DNA of 64,000 bases from assembly GCF_003862475.1 (NCBI RefSeq), contig NZ_RRCO01000007.1, positions 147,773-211,772 of the forward strand, in the 5' to 3' direction. The first letter of the stretch is position 1, and each line of letters starts with the position of its first letter. This document shows, in pieces, positions 1 through 10,500 of the stretch. The stretch is from Lachnoanaerobaculum gingivalis (GTDB lineage: Bacteria; Bacillota; Clostridia; Lachnospirales; Lachnospiraceae). The translations under genes and the position numbers were made by a program. A model generated the notes under the pieces. That model made no database searches. It worked only from the letters and a program-made list of their open reading frames with translations, and was not told the DNA's origin.

Positions 1-1911
<1,911 letters not shown>

Positions 1912-1915
1912 TCAT

Positions 1916-1933
1916 CTGAGAATACATTCTCAG
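1916..1933. repeat. Perfect inverted repeat in gyrB leader
   Basis: CTGAGAAT-AC-ATTCTCAG, an 18-bp perfect palindrome about 20 bases upstream of the gyrB start and downstream of the candidate -10 box (TATAAT, minus strand 1969-1964). It could be an operator or a leader hairpin near the ribosome binding site. No regulator is assigned. Confidence 0.5.
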
Positions 1934-2013
1934 GAAAATTTACTCTTAATGTCATATCTATATATTATAACATTTTTTTTGAAAATGTGGAATAAAATTA
2001 CCACATATAATAA

Positions 2014-2038
2014 GAAAAAAGAGGTGCAAAACACCTCT
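2014..2038 (-). terminator. Rho-independent terminator of recF
   Basis: Read on the minus strand: stem AGAGGTG/CACCTCT with loop TTTTG, followed by a run of T. The first arm contains the recF stop codon. It separates recF from gyrB. Confidence 0.85.
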
Positions 2039-3125
2039 AAATTTTACCTTCTGTTACTATTCCTGCTTTTACTTTAAATACCTTTCCAATATCCAACGAT
2101 TTATTCAAAAAGTCTTCAACGCCTGTACAGGTAATCAAAGTTTGAATATGTTTTATGGACTCAAGTAGATGTGACTGTCTTTTTCCGTCAAGTTCGGATA
2201 ATACATCGTCCAGTAAAAGTACCGGAAATTCTCCATATCTTGATTTTATAAGCTCTATCTCAGATAATTTTAATGATAAGGCAAGACTTCTTTGTTGACC
2301 TTGAGATCCGAACTTTTTCAAATCCATTTCACCGTTTAAAAAAAATGAAAAATCATCCCTATGCGGTCCTACATTTGTAGTCTTATACCTTATATCACTT
2401 GCTCTTGATTTTTTCAGTTCTTCTTCAAAATCATCTTTTTCCACATTCTTTTCATATACTACATTTATCTTCTCACCACCTGAGAGTAAAGAATGTATAT
2501 CGAAAATGACCTCATTTAATTCTTTTATAAAGGCTTCTCTGTAAGCAATCAAATCCTTACCGTATTTTACAAGTTGCATATCCCAGATATCCAAAGTATC
2601 CTCAACACCGCTCTTAAAACCGATTTCTTTTAAAAGCTTATTTCTCTGATCAAGCACCTTATTGTAGGTAACCAAAGTGGAAACATAGAGCTTATTTAAC
2701 TGACAAAGCTCCATGTCCACAAAATTTCTTCTCTCTTTAGGACTTCTCTTGATAATATTCAAATCTTCAGGAGAAAAAAATACAACATTGCAGGTACCGA
2801 AAAGCTCACTAAGCTTTCTTATCGGAATGCCGTTTATAGCGACTCCCTTAGACTTGCTCTTTTTCAAATGCATATCAAGCCTTACCGATGAGTTGTTTTT
2901 TTCTATCATCAGCTTAATATGCGATTCATTGCTTCCGAATTTTATAATATCTTTATCTTTACTTCCTCTATGAGACTTTGAAGTGGTGGCAAGATATATT
3001 GACTCCAAAATATTTGTCTTTCCCTGCGCATTGTCACCATAAAATATATTTACACCGCTTGAAAGCTTGATATTCAAACTCTCATAGTTTCTATAGTCCT
3101 TAAGCTCCAACGATTCTATAATCAT
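2037..3125 (-). CDS. recF: DNA replication/repair protein RecF
   Basis: SMC-like ABC ATPase that helps load RecA at single-strand gaps. The 362 aa length is typical. The Walker A motif GDNAQGKTN is near residue 31, the ABC signature FGSQGQQRSLALSLKL near residue 280, and Walker B LLLDDVLSELD near residue 310. The start overlaps the 3' end of the upstream S4-domain gene by 26 bases, a normal arrangement in the Firmicutes dnaA-dnaN-yaaA-recF cluster and a sign of translational coupling. Confidence 0.97.
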   Translation of the reverse strand: MIIESLELKDYRNYESLNIKLSSGVNIFYGDNAQGKTNILESIYLATTSKSHRGSKDKDIIKFGSNESHIKLMIEKNNSSVRLDMHLKKSKSKGVAINGIPIRKLSELFGTCNVVFFSPEDLNIIKRSPKERRNFVDMELCQLNKLYVSTLVTYNKVLDQRNKLLKEIGFKSGVEDTLDIWDMQLVKYGKDLIAYREAFIKELNEVIFDIHSLLSGGEKINVVYEKNVEKDDFEEELKKSRASDIRYKTTNVGPHRDDFSFFLNGEMDLKKFGSQGQQRSLALSLKLSEIELIKSRYGEFPVLLLDDVLSELDGKRQSHLLESIKHIQTLITCTGVEDFLNKSLDIGKVFKVKAGIVTEGKI

Positions 3126-3312
3126 TGTTCTCGTATGTAAATATATCGCCGTCTCTAAGTTTCTTGCCTCTTCTAAGCTCTACCTCCGAATTTACCAAAA
3201 CCTCTCCGGCCTGTATTACCATCTTAGCTTCTGAACCCATTGATACGGCACCTGCAAGCTTCATAGCCTGCTCAAGCTTTATATATTCATCTCTAATTCT
3301 AACTTCCTGCAT
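3100..3312 (-). CDS. yaaA: S4-domain RNA-binding protein, YaaA/RlbA type
   Basis: A 70 aa protein made almost wholly of one S4 RNA-binding fold (IKLEQAMKLAGAVSMGSEAK, then the loop VLVNSEVELRRGKKLRDGD). The family sits between dnaN and recF in many Firmicutes and has been linked to ribosome assembly in Bacillus; its precise role is not settled. The stop overlaps recF, and dnaN ends 9 bases upstream, so it is cotranscribed with both. Confidence 0.9.
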   Translation of the reverse strand: MQEVRIRDEYIKLEQAMKLAGAVSMGSEAKMVIQAGEVLVNSEVELRRGKKLRDGDIFTYENNDYRIVGA

Positions 3313-3321
3313 ACTTCACCT

Positions 3322-4431
3322 TTATCCTACAAAATTTACCGGCAATATCAAATATGTATATGAATTCTTATCATCTTTGATAAAACATGGAGATTTTGCA
3401 TTTGTAAAATAAATATCTACAAACTCATCATCAATTACCTTTAATGCATCCACTAAGAACTTAGGGTTGAAGGCAATCTTTAAATCACTTCCGCTTTTTT
3501 CAATGTTTACTTTGGCATCCATAAATCCAAGTGACGAATTTACAGACAATGTAAGTGTTCCGTTTTCTATATCAAGAATCAAAGGCTTATGCTCATTTTC
3601 CCTGATAAGTATCATAGCCTGCTCTATTGCACTTTGGAATCTGTTTCTGCTGACGGTAACTTTGGTATCATAGTCATTTGAGAGCATGGTCTCAATTCTG
3701 AAATATTCACCGTCAAGAATTCTTGATAATACCAGCGTTCTGTCAAACTCAAAAAGTATATGATCCTTTGAAAAATAAATATTAACATCTTTTTGAGTAT
3801 CACTGTCAATTATCCTCATAACTTCCTGTAAGGACTTGATAGGAACCACGCATCTTTGATTCTCGAAACTTCCGTTTAATTCGATATTTCTTATAGACAT
3901 TCTATGTCCGTCAAGAGTAACGAATTTAGCCACATTATCTTTAATATCTATAAGCTCTCCGCCCATCATTCTGTTGATATCGCTTATAGCTGTTGAGAAC
4001 TCCGTCTGTCTGATAACTTCTTTTAAACTAAACTGTGAAAGCTTTATAAAATCATCCCTGTCTACCTGCGGCATAGGTATAAATTCTACAGGGTCTATTC
4101 CCATGATATTAAATATCGCCTGGTCACATCTTATAGTTGTCTTAAAATCCTTATCTACGTCAAGTTCTATTAAAGAATCTGTATTATCAAATTTTCTTAC
4201 AATATCGGAGAAGAGTTTTGCATTCAAAACCACTCCACCCGGATTTACTATAATCGCATCCACCTCTGTTTGGATTGAAAGTTCTGTGTCTGTAGCATCT
4301 AAAACAACTCTGTTATCAGCTGCCGTTATAAGTATTGATTCTAAAATAACACTTGAAGTCTTAGTAGATATAGCCTTCATTACAATGCCAAGAGCATTTA
4401 CCAATTGTGCTTTTTGAAATTTTAAATTCAT
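3322..4431 (-). CDS. dnaN: DNA polymerase III beta subunit (sliding clamp)
   Basis: Ring-shaped processivity clamp for the replicative polymerase. The 369 aa length and the three repeated clamp folds fit, including the C-terminal signature ending YTYLILPVNFVG (clamps end in MPMR-like or similar residues). The start is placed at the ATG at 4431 (MNLKFQKAQL), because GGAGGA lies 5 bases before it; a longer frame from 4449 would add six residues (MPTGGT) that overlap this ribosome binding site. It lies downstream of dnaA with 192 bases between them. Confidence 0.97.
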   Translation of the reverse strand: MNLKFQKAQLVNALGIVMKAISTKTSSVILESILITAADNRVVLDATDTELSIQTEVDAIIVNPGGVVLNAKLFSDIVRKFDNTDSLIELDVDKDFKTTIRCDQAIFNIMGIDPVEFIPMPQVDRDDFIKLSQFSLKEVIRQTEFSTAISDINRMMGGELIDIKDNVAKFVTLDGHRMSIRNIELNGSFENQRCVVPIKSLQEVMRIIDSDTQKDVNIYFSKDHILFEFDRTLVLSRILDGEYFRIETMLSNDYDTKVTVSRNRFQSAIEQAMILIRENEHKPLILDIENGTLTLSVNSSLGFMDAKVNIEKSGSDLKIAFNPKFLVDALKVIDDEFVDIYFTNAKSPCFIKDDKNSYTYLILPVNFVG

Positions 4432-4523
4432 TGTTCCTCCGGTTGGCAATTTTTACTCAAAAAAAGAGCTCGCTCGCCATGATAAATAATTAAATATATT
4501 TTAGTATTAGTATTATTATAGTG

Positions 4524-4532
4524 TGTGGATAA
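4524..4532 (-). promoter_or_regulatory. DnaA box between dnaA and dnaN
   Basis: TGTGGATAA on the plus strand is the exact reverse complement of the DnaA box TTATCCACA. It lies in the 192-base dnaA-dnaN spacer, which otherwise shows only AT-rich sequence. With the boxes beyond dnaA it makes a split pattern around dnaA. Confidence 0.75.
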
Positions 4533-4623
4533 GTGTAAAAGTCTAAAAAGCCTTGTAAATACTTGCTTTTTAGCTGATTTTTGTAAACATCACCATGTTT
4601 GGGAACTACCCGTATAATTTGGA

Positions 4624-6012
4624 TTACTGTGGAGAAATCTTCTTTTTGATAGTTTCAACAGTTTGATTCAGCTCACTGTCGGAGACGATTCTCTTAGTAA
4701 TTACATCCTCGGAATTGACTATCGTAGAGTGATCTCTGTCACCTAAAAATTGGCCTATTTTAGTTTGAGTATCATTGGTCATTTTCCTACAAAGATAAAC
4801 TGTAATATGTCTTGCAGTGGCTACAGGCTCTTTTCTGCCCTTGGCTTTTAACTCCGCCACGGTGATATTGAAATGATCCGCCACCACAGTTGCAATATAT
4901 TCTGAAGTTATTTTTGTAGGAGCATCGGGAGTAATCATATCCTTTAGTACCGTTTTTGCCAGCTCTATATCAATTTCCTGATTTTTATTAAGTCTGCTCA
5001 TGGCATAAAGCTTATTCAGTGCTCCCTCAAGCATTCTTATATTACTCTTTATATTGGTAGCAATAAATTGAATAACTTCATTATCAATGTTTTTGCCGTC
5101 TCTTTCTTCCTTACTTCTAAGAATTGCCATTCTTGTTTCAAAGTCCGGAGAAAAAATCTCTACTGCCACACCCCAGGCAAATCTTGAACGAAGTCTCTCT
5201 TCAAGGTTTTTAAGCTCCATAGGAGGTCGGTCTGAAGAAAGTATTATCTGTTTTTTCTGCTCATACAATGCATTGAAAGTATGGAAAAGTTCTTCCTGTA
5301 TTGCATCCTTACCGCCGATAAACTGAATATCATCAATAAGAAGCACATCAACATTACGATATTTTGAGCGATATTCCTGTAAATTACTGTTTTTAAGCGC
5401 ATCAATATATTCATTAAGGAATTTCTCACTGCTGACATATAAAATTATTGCCTCCGGATTGTGTTCCAATATGTAATGAGCAATAGAATGCATCAAGTGA
5501 GTTTTTCCAAGACCAACGCCTCCATATATAAAGAAGGGATTGTAATGCTCCCCGGGATTTTGACTTCCCGGAGATTCAGCTACAGCTATAGCGGTTGCAT
5601 GTGCCAGATCATTACTTTTACCTACTACGAATGTATCAAAAGTATAAAGCGGATCCAGATTTGCACTTAAAAGCTTCAGGTTGTTTACCGGATGTCTCTT
5701 ATTATCTATCAGTGTATTTTGATATTTTTTTGTTTCCTGTTCCGACTTTTCTCTAAAAACAACATTACATTTTATTAAGGTAACTTCCTCTATGGATACC
5801 GAAAGGTATAGGGAGTATTTTTTTGTAACATAAGTTTTAAAAGGTTGTGAAGGAACAGTGATGATCAAGGTATAATTTCCCTTTGAGTCCTTATCGATTG
5901 ATGTAGGAATCATGGGTTTTATCCATGTATTGTATGATACAGGTGAGAGCTCATAATCATCTCTTAAAAACGTGATTATTTCCTCCCAACTGGATTTTAT
6001 CTTATCTATCAT
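4624..6012 (-). CDS. dnaA: Chromosomal replication initiator DnaA
   Basis: Origin-binding AAA+ ATPase. The 462 aa length is normal. Domain I (SWEEIITFLRDDYELSPVSY...) is followed by a short linker, then the AAA+ core with Walker A GGVGLGKTH (about residue 165), Walker B VLLIDDIQFIGG and the sensor/arginine-finger segment RLRSRFAWG, then the domain IV helix-turn-helix with the DnaA signature DRDHSTIVNSEDVI. The ATG at 6012 has AAGGAG upstream. Divergent from the transporter at 6533 across oriC. Confidence 0.98.
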   Translation of the reverse strand: MIDKIKSSWEEIITFLRDDYELSPVSYNTWIKPMIPTSIDKDSKGNYTLIITVPSQPFKTYVTKKYSLYLSVSIEEVTLIKCNVVFREKSEQETKKYQNTLIDNKRHPVNNLKLLSANLDPLYTFDTFVVGKSNDLAHATAIAVAESPGSQNPGEHYNPFFIYGGVGLGKTHLMHSIAHYILEHNPEAIILYVSSEKFLNEYIDALKNSNLQEYRSKYRNVDVLLIDDIQFIGGKDAIQEELFHTFNALYEQKKQIILSSDRPPMELKNLEERLRSRFAWGVAVEIFSPDFETRMAILRSKEERDGKNIDNEVIQFIATNIKSNIRMLEGALNKLYAMSRLNKNQEIDIELAKTVLKDMITPDAPTKITSEYIATVVADHFNITVAELKAKGRKEPVATARHITVYLCRKMTNDTQTKIGQFLGDRDHSTIVNSEDVITKRIVSDSELNQTVETIKKKISPQ

Positions 6013-6103
6013 CCTTTTTACTCCTTTAGGATAAGTATAAACTAGGTAAAGTATATCAAAAAAAGGTATTCATATCAATGTAAAGAAAAAGTAAAAAAGA
6101 AAA

Positions 6104-6398
6104 TTATCAACATAGATATTCACAAAGTTATGGACAACGTAGTTGATTAAAAACTATAAAATAAATTATCCATATTAAAAAATGATAAAAACAGATATAA
6201 AAAAGCCTTATACACAGAATGTTGATAACGATGTTGACAAAGAAAAATGGCTTAAAATATAATAAAACAAGAGATATCAACATTGAGATAAAATAAAATA
6301 TCCACACACTATCAACAAAATGTGGATAACTAAAATATAAACATTTAGATTTTAAGAAATGAAAATATATCTGTAAATGTGGATAATTATGTTGATAA
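6104..6398. other. oriC: oriC: DnaA-box cluster upstream of dnaA
   Basis: AT-rich non-coding stretch. Perfect DnaA boxes (TTATCCACA or its complement) are at 6321-6329 and 6378-6386. Near matches are at 6128-6136 (TTATGGACA), 6166-6174 (TTATCCATA), 6208-6216 (TTATACACA) and 6298-6306 (ATATCCACA). TTATCAACA-type variants occur at 6104, 6220, 6232 and 6390. The AT-rich segment 6330-6375 between the two perfect boxes is a candidate unwinding element. Position beside dnaA is the usual Firmicutes origin; the unwinding site is inferred only. Confidence 0.9.
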
Positions 6399-6532
6399 GA
6401 ATTTTAACAGCCGGAAATCCGGGTAACAATATTAATACTTTGAGATAATAAAAATATTGATAAAACGCAGTATTAAATATATAATATTAAGTGCATTATA
6501 TCCAATAGGAGTAGTAGCGAGAGGAGAAAAAA

Positions 6533-7162
6533 ATGAAGAGAGATTCTTATCAGAAGACAAAAAGAATGGTAATCATGGCTATCTTTATAGCTATAATTAT
6601 TATTCAGACATTGGTACCTATTTTGGGATTTATACCGCTTGGTATAATGAACGCAACCATCATTCATGTAACGGTAGCCATAGGGGCGATATTACTTGGA
6701 TGGAAAGAAGGAGCAGGACTGGGATTTGTATTCGGACTTGGCAGTATGTGGAAGAACACATTTATGCCGAACCCGACATCATTTTGTTTTTCACCGTTTG
6801 CACCGGCCATAGCGGGATACACAGGTGGAATAAGATCGGTTATAGTGTGCTTTCTTCCGAGAATACTGGTAGGTATAGTGGCTGCACTTGTTTTCAGAGC
6901 AATGAGAAAAACAGGTAAGGTGAAAATAGCACTCCTGGTATCAGGAGCCATGGCGGCAATAACAAACACAATATTGGTAATGAGCGGTATATACTTTTTG
7001 TTCGGAGAGCATTATGCAAGCGCAACAGGAAGAGAGATTGCACAGTTGCCGGTTATAATAGTAGGTATAATAGGAACACAGGGAGTAGCAGAGGCAATAG
7101 TATCTGCAATCCTTACTTTAGCTGTAGCAGGTACATTATTAAAAATCAGTGAAGAGCGATAA
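6533..7162 (+). CDS. ECF transporter S component (vitamin-binding membrane subunit)
   Basis: A 209 aa very hydrophobic protein with about six membrane segments, typical of substrate-binding S components of energy-coupling factor transporters. The segment around residues 30-85, with PLGIMNATIIHV, KEGAGLGFVFGLGS and KNTFMPNPTSF, resembles the pantothenate-type (PanT-like) branch, but the substrate cannot be fixed from sequence alone. No energising EcfA/EcfT genes are nearby, so it probably shares a common module encoded elsewhere. GAGAGGAG precedes the ATG. It stands alone between oriC and the rpmH promoter. Confidence 0.85.
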   Translation: MKRDSYQKTKRMVIMAIFIAIIIIQTLVPILGFIPLGIMNATIIHVTVAIGAILLGWKEGAGLGFVFGLGSMWKNTFMPNPTSFCFSPFAPAIAGYTGGIRSVIVCFLPRILVGIVAALVFRAMRKTGKVKIALLVSGAMAAITNTILVMSGIYFLFGEHYASATGREIAQLPVIIVGIIGTQGVAEAIVSAILTLAVAGTLLKISEER

Positions 7163-7167
7163 AGCTA

Positions 7168-7196
7168 TTGACTTGTATACCTTCTTTATATATAAT
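7168..7196 (+). promoter_or_regulatory. Promoter of rpmH
   Basis: TTGACT (7168-7173), 17-base spacer, TATAAT (7191-7196): a near-consensus vegetative promoter about 85 bases upstream of rpmH. Confidence 0.85.
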
Positions 7197-7280
7197 ACTA
7201 GGGTGCGTTCTTTGGAAAAGTAAAGAACATAGACTTGAGAAAGACTGGACAAACGAAAAGAAATAAGGAGGTATCAGATC

Positions 7281-7415
7281 ATGAAGATGACATTCCAACC
7301 TAAGAAGAGACAAAGATCTAAGGTTCATGGTTTTAGAGCAAGAATGAGTTCAGCAGGCGGTAGAAAAGTTTTAGCTGCCAGAAGAGCAAAGGGAAGAGCT
7401 AGATTATCAGCTTAA
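7281..7415 (+). CDS. rpmH: 50S ribosomal protein L34
   Basis: A 44 aa basic protein: [18 protein letters not shown] at the N-terminus and the C-terminal [12 protein letters not shown] are diagnostic of L34. The ribosome binding site AAGGAGG is 8 bases upstream. Start of the rpmH-rnpA-yidD-yidC-jag series. A terminator-like hairpin lies downstream, so rnpA may be expressed at a lower level by read-through. Confidence 0.98.
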   Translation: MKMTFQPKKRQRSKVHGFRARMSSAGGRKVLAARRAKGRARLSA

Positions 7416-7490
7416 AAAAATAAGGCAATAGCCGGAAAACAGATGAGTACTACATTATGTAGTAAAGGATTTATCTGTCGAAGATTACTT

Positions 7491-7517
7491 AGGGATAGTC
7501 TTATGACTATCCTTTTA
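7491..7517 (+). terminator. Hairpin terminator/attenuator between rpmH and rnpA
   Basis: Stem GGATAGTC/GACTATCC, loop TTAT, then TTTTAGTTT. It would partially stop transcription after rpmH. Confidence 0.75.
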
Positions 7518-7577
7518 GTTTATGGTAGTATTACATTTAATCTAATATAAGATGCGTTTTGCATTTGAGGAGTTTAT

Positions 7578-7931
7578 GTGAAAAATTTTCCTTCTTTAAG
7601 AAGTAATGCTGATTTTCAAAGGGTATATAAGAACGGAAAGTCATATGCCAATAAAACTCTTGTAATGTATGTATATGGAAATGAGTTGGATTACAACAGG
7701 ATAGGTATATCGGTTTCAAAGAAAAACGGTAACAGTGTAGTAAGACATACATTTGCAAGGAAAATCAGAGAAATTTTCAGGTTGAATAAGATTGAGAAAA
7801 AGGGATTAGATATAATAGTAGTAGTACGAGTAGGCGCAGATGTAGGTGATTATCATAAATTGGAGAGTGCCTACTTACATTTGCTGAAATCACATAGACT
7901 GGATAGAGAAAATGTTGAAGAAAATAAATAG
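7578..7931 (+). CDS. rnpA: Ribonuclease P protein component
   Basis: Protein cofactor of RNase P for tRNA 5' maturation. 117 aa, with the family signature around residues 45-70 ([17 protein letters not shown], then RKIREIFR). The start is GTG at 7578 with GAGGAG upstream; an overlapping ATG at 7576 is out of frame and stops immediately. The 3' end overlaps yidD by 20 bases. Confidence 0.97.
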   Translation: MKNFPSLRSNADFQRVYKNGKSYANKTLVMYVYGNELDYNRIGISVSKKNGNSVVRHTFARKIREIFRLNKIEKKGLDIIVVVRVGADVGDYHKLESAYLHLLKSHRLDRENVEENK

Positions 7932-8148
7932 CTTAGTATTAAAGGGTATGATTAAGCTTATTAGATTCTATCAAAAATATCTGTCACCGTTAAAGGTCAG
8001 AACACATTGTATTTATACTCCTACCTGTTCACAATATGCCATAGAGGCTTTAAAAAAACATGGCATAATAAAGGGGTCACTGCTTAGCATATGGAGAATA
8101 CTCAGATGTAATCCTTTAGCCAAAGGTGGATACGATCCTGTACCATAA
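7912..8148 (+). CDS. yidD: Membrane protein insertion efficiency factor YidD
   Basis: A 78 aa protein. The motif [18 protein letters not shown], with its two conserved cysteines, and the C-terminal [14 protein letters not shown] are diagnostic of YidD. It has an N-terminal amphipathic helix and acts at the inner membrane with YidC. It begins inside rnpA (20-base overlap), so translation is probably coupled. Confidence 0.97.
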   Translation: MLKKINSLVLKGMIKLIRFYQKYLSPLKVRTHCIYTPTCSQYAIEALKKHGIIKGSLLSIWRILRCNPLAKGGYDPVP

Positions 8149-8204
8149 GTATATTTATGGAATTTAGTAAGTTAGAAAATCTAATGAAATTTGGAGGAAT
8201 TAGC

Positions 8205-9461
8205 TTGGACGTTGTATTATTAACAAAGTCATCCACACCTATTATAGGTTGGTTTGCTGAAATACTTGGATTTATAATGAATCTGATATTTGATTTGGGA
8301 ATTACAAATATCGGTGTCGCTATTATAATTTTTACACTGGTAATTAATATAATAATGATACCTTTGACTATAAATCAGCAGAAGTCACAAAAACTTCAGG
8401 CTGTAATTCAGCCTGAGATAAAGGCCATACAGGATAAATATAAAGGAAAAACAGATAATGAATCGGCAATGAAGATGAATGCTGAGACCAGAGCCGTATA
8501 CAGTAAGTATGGTACAAGTATGGCCGGCGGATGTCTTCCGCTTCTTATACAGATGCCTATACTGTTCGGCCTTTATCAGGTTATATACAGAATACCGGCA
8601 TATGTAACAAGTGTTCGCAGTGTATTTGAAACTGTAGCTACTTCACTTATGCAACAGTCTGATTATATAAATAAGATAAGTGATTTGGCAAAAGCTGTAA
8701 GACTTCCTGTAGAAAATAATGATTATACAATTCCAAATAAAGTAATAGACTTATTATATAAATTTACACCTGAAAAATGGACTACATTGTCGGAGACATT
8801 CCCAAATATGAGCAGTGTCTTGGAGACAAGTGTTCCTCTTATTAAGCAGATGAATTCATTCCTTGGTATTGATTTATCAGTATCACCATGGCAGGGAATG
8901 AACAATATAAATATAGCATGGATAATACCGATATTGGCCGGAGTTACACAGTTTATATCAACTAAGGTAATGACAACAAACCAGCCGAAGAATGGAGAGC
9001 CTGAGAATGAAATGGCAAAACAGATGCAGAGTATGAATACTGTAATGCCTATTATGTCTGTAGTATTTTGTTTTACTCTCCCTGCAGGTATCGGTATATA
9101 CTGGATAGCTTCCGCACTTGCAAGAACAGTTATTCAGTTACTTGTAAACTACAGACTTAAAGATCTTGATATTGATAAGCTTGTAGAGTCAAATCTTGCA
9201 AAGCAAAATGCAAAGAGAGCAAAGCAAGGACTTCCTGCATTAAGCGCAAATAAGAAAGTTATTGAAAATGCAAAGCATATGGATGAGATAGAAAAGCAGG
9301 AAAAAGAAGACAGAGCTAAGAAATACGAAGTGAATGCCAAGAATTTAAAGGATTCTACAGAGTATTACAATAAGGATGCAAAACCGGGTTCACTTGCTTC
9401 AAAGGCTAATATGGTAGCCAAGTACAATGAGAAGCAGGCAAATTCTAAGAAAAATAAATAG
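8205..9461 (+). CDS. yidC: Membrane protein insertase YidC/Oxa1 family
   Basis: Inserts membrane proteins with or without Sec. Core Oxa1 domain spans roughly residues 25-290, with five predicted membrane segments, the segment AGGCLPLLIQMPILFGLYQVIY and the last helices MPIMSVVFCFTLPAGIGIYW. A charged tail (residues 310-418) is rich in lysine, as in Gram-positive YidC1. The start chosen is TTG at 8205: GGAGG lies 8 bases before it, and the resulting N-terminus (M-D-V-V-L-L-T-K-S-S-T-P-I-I-G-W) matches the family. A longer frame from ATG 8157 would add 16 residues and has no clear ribosome binding site. Confidence 0.95.
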   Translation: MDVVLLTKSSTPIIGWFAEILGFIMNLIFDLGITNIGVAIIIFTLVINIIMIPLTINQQKSQKLQAVIQPEIKAIQDKYKGKTDNESAMKMNAETRAVYSKYGTSMAGGCLPLLIQMPILFGLYQVIYRIPAYVTSVRSVFETVATSLMQQSDYINKISDLAKAVRLPVENNDYTIPNKVIDLLYKFTPEKWTTLSETFPNMSSVLETSVPLIKQMNSFLGIDLSVSPWQGMNNINIAWIIPILAGVTQFISTKVMTTNQPKNGEPENEMAKQMQSMNTVMPIMSVVFCFTLPAGIGIYWIASALARTVIQLLVNYRLKDLDIDKLVESNLAKQNAKRAKQGLPALSANKKVIENAKHMDEIEKQEKEDRAKKYEVNAKNLKDSTEYYNKDAKPGSLASKANMVAKYNEKQANSKKNK

Positions 9462-9471
9462 GAGGAATGAG

Positions 9472-10404
9472 ATGGACAGTGCTAGAGTTTCAGCAAGAAA
9501 TTATGATGAAGCTTTAACCAAGGCTTTAATAGAGCTTGGAACCACAAGTGATAATGTGGATGTAGAGATAATTGAAAGAGGCACTAATGGATTTTTGGGA
9601 GTTTTCGGTGCAAAGCCTTGGACTCTTAAGGTTACAGTAAAGAAATCTGCTGATACTGAGAAAAAGAATTCATCAGAAAAGAAACATGAAAAGCAGAGGG
9701 AACAAAAATCTCCTATTGAGAAAAAAGAAGTAGAGAAAAAGGAAACCGCATCAGAAAAGGTAGAGACTGTTGTACAAGAAGCTATAGTAGAAGAAAAAGA
9801 GACTTCGCCAAAGTCTGAAGAAGCTGTAGATGAATATACACAGTTTTACGGTGAGGAAGAGCCTTCTTCTGCAAGCAGACGAGTACTTACAAATGATGAG
9901 CTTGAGCAGATAAGAGACAAAGCAGATACTTTCTTAAAGGATTTCTTCACAGCAATGAATCTTCCTGCACATGCGGTATATAATTTCTCATTTAAGACAA
10001 ATGAGCTTTCTATCGTAATAGAGAGTGAAGAAGACTTAGGCGTATTGATAGGAAAAAGAGGTCAGACTCTTGATTCACTTCAGTATATATTGAGCCTTGT
10101 AGTAAATAAGAGCAGTGAAAGCTATATAAGAATAAAGCTTGATACTGAAAACTACAGAAAAAAGAGAAAAGATAAACTTGAAATGCTTGCAAAGAATATA
10201 GCTGCAAAGGTAAAGAAAACAGGCAAGTTTACAGAGCTTGAACCTATGAATGCTTATGAGAGAAGAATCATACATGCTGCACTCCAAGGAGACAATATGG
10301 TATCCACAAAGAGTGTAGGTGAGGAACCTTTCAGACATATAACAGTTTATCCGAAGAAGAATTTCAAACAAAACAGAAGAAGCCCTAAAAGGGAAATACA
10401 ATAA
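9472..10404 (+). CDS. jag: RNA-binding protein Jag/KhpB (SpoIIIJ-associated)
   Basis: About 310 aa. An N-terminal Jag_N domain (residues 1-55, with ERGTNGFLGVFGAKP) is followed by a long charged Lys/Glu linker (about 60-140), a KH domain (GVLIGKRGQTLDSLQYI) and a C-terminal R3H domain (MNAYERRIIHAALQG, near residue 265). Family members bind RNA and influence cell-wall synthesis and division. Start at ATG 9472, with AGGAGG 7 bases before it; the longer frame from 9427 overlaps the yidC end and includes the ribosome binding site. Ends in a terminator at 10419. Confidence 0.95.
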   Translation: MDSARVSARNYDEALTKALIELGTTSDNVDVEIIERGTNGFLGVFGAKPWTLKVTVKKSADTEKKNSSEKKHEKQREQKSPIEKKEVEKKETASEKVETVVQEAIVEEKETSPKSEEAVDEYTQFYGEEEPSSASRRVLTNDELEQIRDKADTFLKDFFTAMNLPAHAVYNFSFKTNELSIVIESEEDLGVLIGKRGQTLDSLQYILSLVVNKSSESYIRIKLDTENYRKKRKDKLEMLAKNIAAKVKKTGKFTELEPMNAYERRIIHAALQGDNMVSTKSVGEEPFRHITVYPKKNFKQNRRSPKREIQ

Positions 10405-10418
10405 GAACCGGTCTTGTG

Positions 10419-10464
10419 AAAGAGGGCTGTTAATAACATAGTTATTGATAGTCCTCTTTTATTT
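10419..10464 (+). terminator. Rho-independent terminator after jag
   Basis: Long stem starting AAAGAGGGCT and closing with AGTCCTCTTT (two G-U pairs), loop CATA region near 10438, followed by T-rich sequence. Confidence 0.8.
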
Positions 10465-10500
10465 TAGTAATAATTATAATAAAAGTAGGATTATATAAAT

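Noticed and set aside
6457..6918. 153 aa ORF overlapping the ECF transporter in another frame
   Set aside because: The +1 frame protein is a clear six-helix S component; this frame is a by-product.
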